Shown here: piece after piece, positions 40,742 through 43,503 of the stretch
How the letters are laid out: every line of letters starts with the position of its first letter
How positions within the stretch are numbered: position 1 is the stretch's first letter
Source: Hymenopellis radicata
Taxonomy: Eukaryota > Basidiomycota > Agaricomycetes > Agaricales > Physalacriaceae
DNA: 43,503 nucleotides
Assembly (NCBI GenBank): GCA_015501595.1
Contig: JADNRX010000436.1
Coordinates: 1 to 43,503 of the forward strand
Direction of reading: 5' to 3'
The notes under the pieces: generated by a model
Told to the model about the DNA's origin: nothing
The model's database searches: none
Seen by the model: only the letters and a program-made list of their open reading frames with translations
Position numbers and translations under genes: made by a program

Positions 40742-41628
40742 TCACGATAGGCGTGGAGGATTCCTCGCCGTCATCAGACGCTTGGACCGCCGCTTCCCCG
40801 ACTGCTCCTCGACGGAATCCGATGGAGCCGACGACGCAGAGACGGTTCGCTTTCTCTTTCCGGGAACGTCTGCCGACGGAACAGTGGTCGGTGGCACTCC
40901 ATTTGTACCACTGGAACGCTGATTGTGCGTCACCATATACTCGACTAACTTGTACCGTGTAAGCACGAGACACGTGGATCCTCAAGATCGCACTCTTCGT
41001 CCGTTTGAATTTCCTCGTCTTCTGAGACCGGCGATTCAGGCTGGGGATCGTGGCGAGACCGCGTTCCCGAAAGTCGAACCACGTCCCATGAAGCCAGGAC
41101 AGGTTTACACAAGAGGACGCGGTGATAGCGATCTCCGATAACAATGCCCGAACTGAGCGGTCAGTCGAGATAGGGCTCGGCGCATAATCAAAGTTAATGG
41201 TCTGGTGTCGATATCGCCCGAGGGCACGAAGGACAAAGCGTGGGTGGGCGGTCGACCTGATGCGGGGCATGTTACGATAAGGGTACTTGTAGCACCTTCC
41301 AGAAACGTGCACTGGGAGGCGGTCTGGTGTGCACACGGGCATGAGTTCGTAATCGTAGACATCCTCAGGTAGGACCTAGCATTCACTGTTAATAAGAGCA
41401 TAAGCATAGAGCAACCCGACTTGAGCGTACATCAGTAAACACGTCTGTAGAAGTGGAAAGGTCGTGATTATATTCGTAGAGGTCTTGGATTTTGTGGAGG
41501 ATATCAGTTGGTGGAAGAAGAGCCCAAGAAGACGTCTTCATTAGTTCTACCATATCTGCATGAACTGAAGAAAATGAGGGAAAGATACTCGAGTTTCTCG
41601 GGGACCTACTAGTACGTGAGGTGGACAT
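40742..41628 (-). CDS. Conserved basidiomycete protein, 4 exons, function unknown
   Basis: Exons 41628-41431, 41375-41109, 41040-40972 and 40918-40742 join with every junction in phase 0 (introns 55, 68 and 53 nt). They give 236 residues; Met 41688 is an alternative start. The core reads DVYDYELMPVCTPDRLPVHV, then YKYPYRNMPRIRSTAHPRFVL and RALLSEIAI. I recall this YDY..IP.C..D.LP.HV and YPY.NMPR(I/F)....HP.FV pattern from an expanded mushroom family, without a known activity. The middle is acidic (SEDEEIQTDEECDLED). The C-terminus has a nuclear-localisation-like GKRKRTVSASS and a basic GKRRSKRLM. The plus strand is also open over parts of this region, but the phase agreement favours the minus strand. 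Confidence 0.65.
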
Positions 41629-41688
41629 GATAGGAAGATCGCGATATCGCACAATATCACCCCTCGAAAGCCCAAGGTGGTATTCCAA

Positions 41689-42693
41689 GCCGTCTAGACC
41701 CTTAAAGAGCCACGTTAGATTTTATTGACGAAACTGCGGCGTGGCGACAAACCAGTTCATCCTTGGCAATGAAATTGAAGTGTTCCACAGTACACCGATT
41801 GAGGATCGGTCGTTGTTGAAAGTTCAACAGTCTTGGACATGGCGGCCTCTCGTAGCTGACGGTAAGAGTTTGAAAGGCAACGAGATTTGGCTCTTTGTTT
41901 GGCGCGGACCAGTGAATGAACACGTGATGGCGCCGCCGTCCGTGCGCTTGTGAATGTGCGCACTGGTCTTTCTCAGAGATCTTCCGGGAACCACCTTCGC
42001 CCACTATTGGCGTCGTAAGCGTACAAGCGAAGACAAGCGAGCATTCGATCCGCGATTCAGCAACAACGAATCGCAAAGTCCAATCGAAAAGGCAATGGGA
42101 CGCCAGGTGCGCAGCTCCAACTCACGTTCAAACCGCACAACGCGAGGAAGGAAGGAAGGAGGGTTTATTGTGGAGCACCATAGTCTGTATTTTCACCTGC
42201 AAGATAATCAATCCTTGCCAACGTCGATATATGAAATTCAAACAACGAACCTTCCCCCATCAAACTTGGCTCGCTCTCTCTCGCTCTCCATCGTCCGGGG
42301 CCCGGCCAAAGCAACACTTGAGTTCAAATAGATACAACATAACAAACATCTAAACAGCCACCCCCACCTCCATGGTATGTGCTCTTATAAAATAAATAAA
42401 GCAACAGCAACGGGGTATACAACAGAAACTACCCTTTCTGTAAACCAAGACGTATCATGGCAGATCATAAAAAGCATCAAAAAACAAGAAGGAAAAAGTC
42501 AGAACTGCCTCTAAACCCAACGTGTATGAAAAACAGCAAATAAAAAAAGTCAAACACGTCTCCAGCACGCAGTTCAATCAATAAACGTCCAAAAAAAAGT
42601 TCTATGGGACACCAGCGCCCGGAGCGCCCGACCAGGGAGGGGGTTCGGGCGGTATGTAGTACTTAACATGGAAGATCACAGATCCGCCGTAGC
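41689..42693. other. No certain gene; A/T-rich right half
   Basis: A plus-strand frame (41741-41953) and a minus-strand frame (41702-42076) overlap and I cannot choose. The plus frame, with SLLKVQQSWTWRPLV and NEIWLFVWRG, looks slightly more protein-like. From about 42330 to 42600 the DNA is A-rich with AATAAA-like words, consistent with 3' flanking sequence of the minus-strand gene that ends at 42694. Confidence 0.35.
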
Positions 42694-43288
42694 TTAGTTG
42701 ATGCCGCCATAGGCATCCTCCATGTCATACACCGTCTCCGGGCGTGGTTTCGGCTCTGTCTCTGTCGCGGAGAGACTGTTCGCCAATGGGCTAGGCGCGA
42801 TGTCTTTCTTCGGCCCAGTGCTCATGAGCGTCGAGTCGCGCGGGAAATTATAGGACGAGACAGAGTGATGCGGGTCCATCTTGATTTCTGGAAGACTGGG
42901 TGGCGTAGAGTCGATGCGGTAACGCGAGGAGGTCGTCTGCGCCGGCGAGGGCGGGACTGGGAAGTCGAGCTCCCCGTGGGGCATGACCTCGGAGGAGGCA
43001 GTCGCTGTAGAAAGATGGTGGGATCCCGATTTAACGGGAGAGGAAGGATCGTCGAAGGGATCCTTCGGAGGAAACTGGAGGGAGGGAGTCGTTCCTGTGG
43101 TGCATATATTGCTCAACTGCGGGAGTGTCCAAACCTCTGGGAGGATCCGAGTTGATACGTTTGGAAATCTCTACGTACTGGGCGGCCTGGAATGGCGTGA
43201 CACTGGAACGCTCGACGTCTACGTAGTCGCTGGTGGGCAGTGGTTCTTCACGAGTACTGGGAGCAGGTACGGGCCGGGTATGTGGCAT
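42694..43288 (-). CDS. Pro/Ser-rich C-terminal tail of a gene leaving the window
   Basis: Exons 43288-43118 and 43074-42694 join in phase 0 through a 43-nt GT-AG intron. More exons probably lie upstream beyond the window. The protein part is Pro/Ser/Thr-rich and disordered: DYVDVERSSVTPFQAAQYVEISKR, then FPPKDPFDDPSSPVKSGS, ending in PETVYDMEDAYGGIN. Such tails are typical of the cytoplasmic end of fungal membrane transporters or sensors, but no membrane segment is visible here. If the intron is not used, the frame VEQYMHHRNDSLPPV continues and stops near 43031. Confidence 0.5.
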
Positions 43289-43503
43289 ACTGCACTGGCC
43301 CTGAAGTGTGCGCGCTGTTCACAGTGTGTGCAGATTGTTGCCTCGAGAGTGCGAAAGCCCGCCGCGTGACCTTTCGTCTGAGTACGATACGTACGAAGGC
43401 TGGGGAGTACTGGTTATGTCCGTACATCGCCGGGGCGAACAGAGGATTGGCGGAAGTGAGGAGAGTTTATGTTAGACGAGGTGACACTTGGACTGTACTG
43501 AGA
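43289..43503. other. Window edge, no feature resolved
   Basis: Probably upstream exons and introns of the minus-strand gene. A possible acceptor, GTGAACAG, lies near 43320 on the minus strand. I could not fix an exon. Confidence 0.25.

Noticed and set aside
40617..41342. A 241-codon minus-strand frame as one exon
   Set aside because: Its first part is coding, but splitting it at 41108/41041 and 40971/40919 gives four exons all in phase 0, with an acidic region and a basic tail, a better protein than the unspliced Arg-rich frame.
1..43503. tRNA or rRNA genes and CRISPR arrays
   Set aside because: No cloverleaf with a standard T-arm GGTTCRA box and no regularly spaced repeat array were found by eye; fungal nuclear DNA is not expected to carry CRISPR.

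Overview
The window is nuclear DNA of a filamentous basidiomycete, most likely an Agaricomycete. Coding stretches are cut by many short GT-AG introns, mostly 45-65 nt. Several proteins belong to families I know mainly from mushroom genomes: DUF6535 and DUF6534 membrane proteins, BTB/POZ proteins, Spt5-like KOW proteins and small chromodomain proteins. No bacterial, organellar, rRNA or tRNA genes were seen. Exon joins were worked out by hand from splice signals and reading phase, without transcripts or database searches.

Layout, left half. 1-369: 3' end of an unrecognised gene. 1798-4851 (-): DUF6535 membrane protein. 6097-6840 (-): small membrane-protein gene. 7190-7947 (+): BTB pseudogene. 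8086-9469 (-): ankyrin-like protein. 11291-11818 (+): small Ser/Asp-rich protein behind a TATA box. 12407-13343 (-): broken copy of a conserved fungal family. 13869-16431 (+): 13-exon Pro/Ser-rich BTB protein. 16751-17259 (-): membrane protein missing its 5' end beside an inverted repeat. 17590-18038 (+): small protein. 18661-19631 (+): DUF829/TMEM53-like hydrolase with a short C-terminus. 19792-20372 (-): doubtful small gene. 20488-21187 (-): 200-residue protein of unknown function.

Layout, right half. 21914-22663 (+): stand-alone chromodomain protein. 23011-24445 (-): 426-residue protein needing a 22-nt intron. 24689-26976 (+): an unresolved multi-exon region. 27131-27180: a perfect 20-bp-arm hairpin. 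27312-30088 (+): KOW/Spt5-like gene with single-base frame breaks. About 30252-37815: an A/T-rich Helitron-like transposon. 37785-38213: palindromes. 38913-40339 (+): DUF6534 seven-helix protein in eight exons. 40742-41628 (-): intact four-exon conserved protein. 42694-43288 (-): Pro/Ser-rich C-terminal tail of a gene running off the window.

The genes do not form a pathway. This is an accessory region of fast-evolving family genes, several broken, interrupted by a foreign-looking rolling-circle transposon. The transposon keeps an intact Pif1-type helicase fused to a ubiquitin-protease-like domain, while its HUH replication-initiator half is split over several frames.
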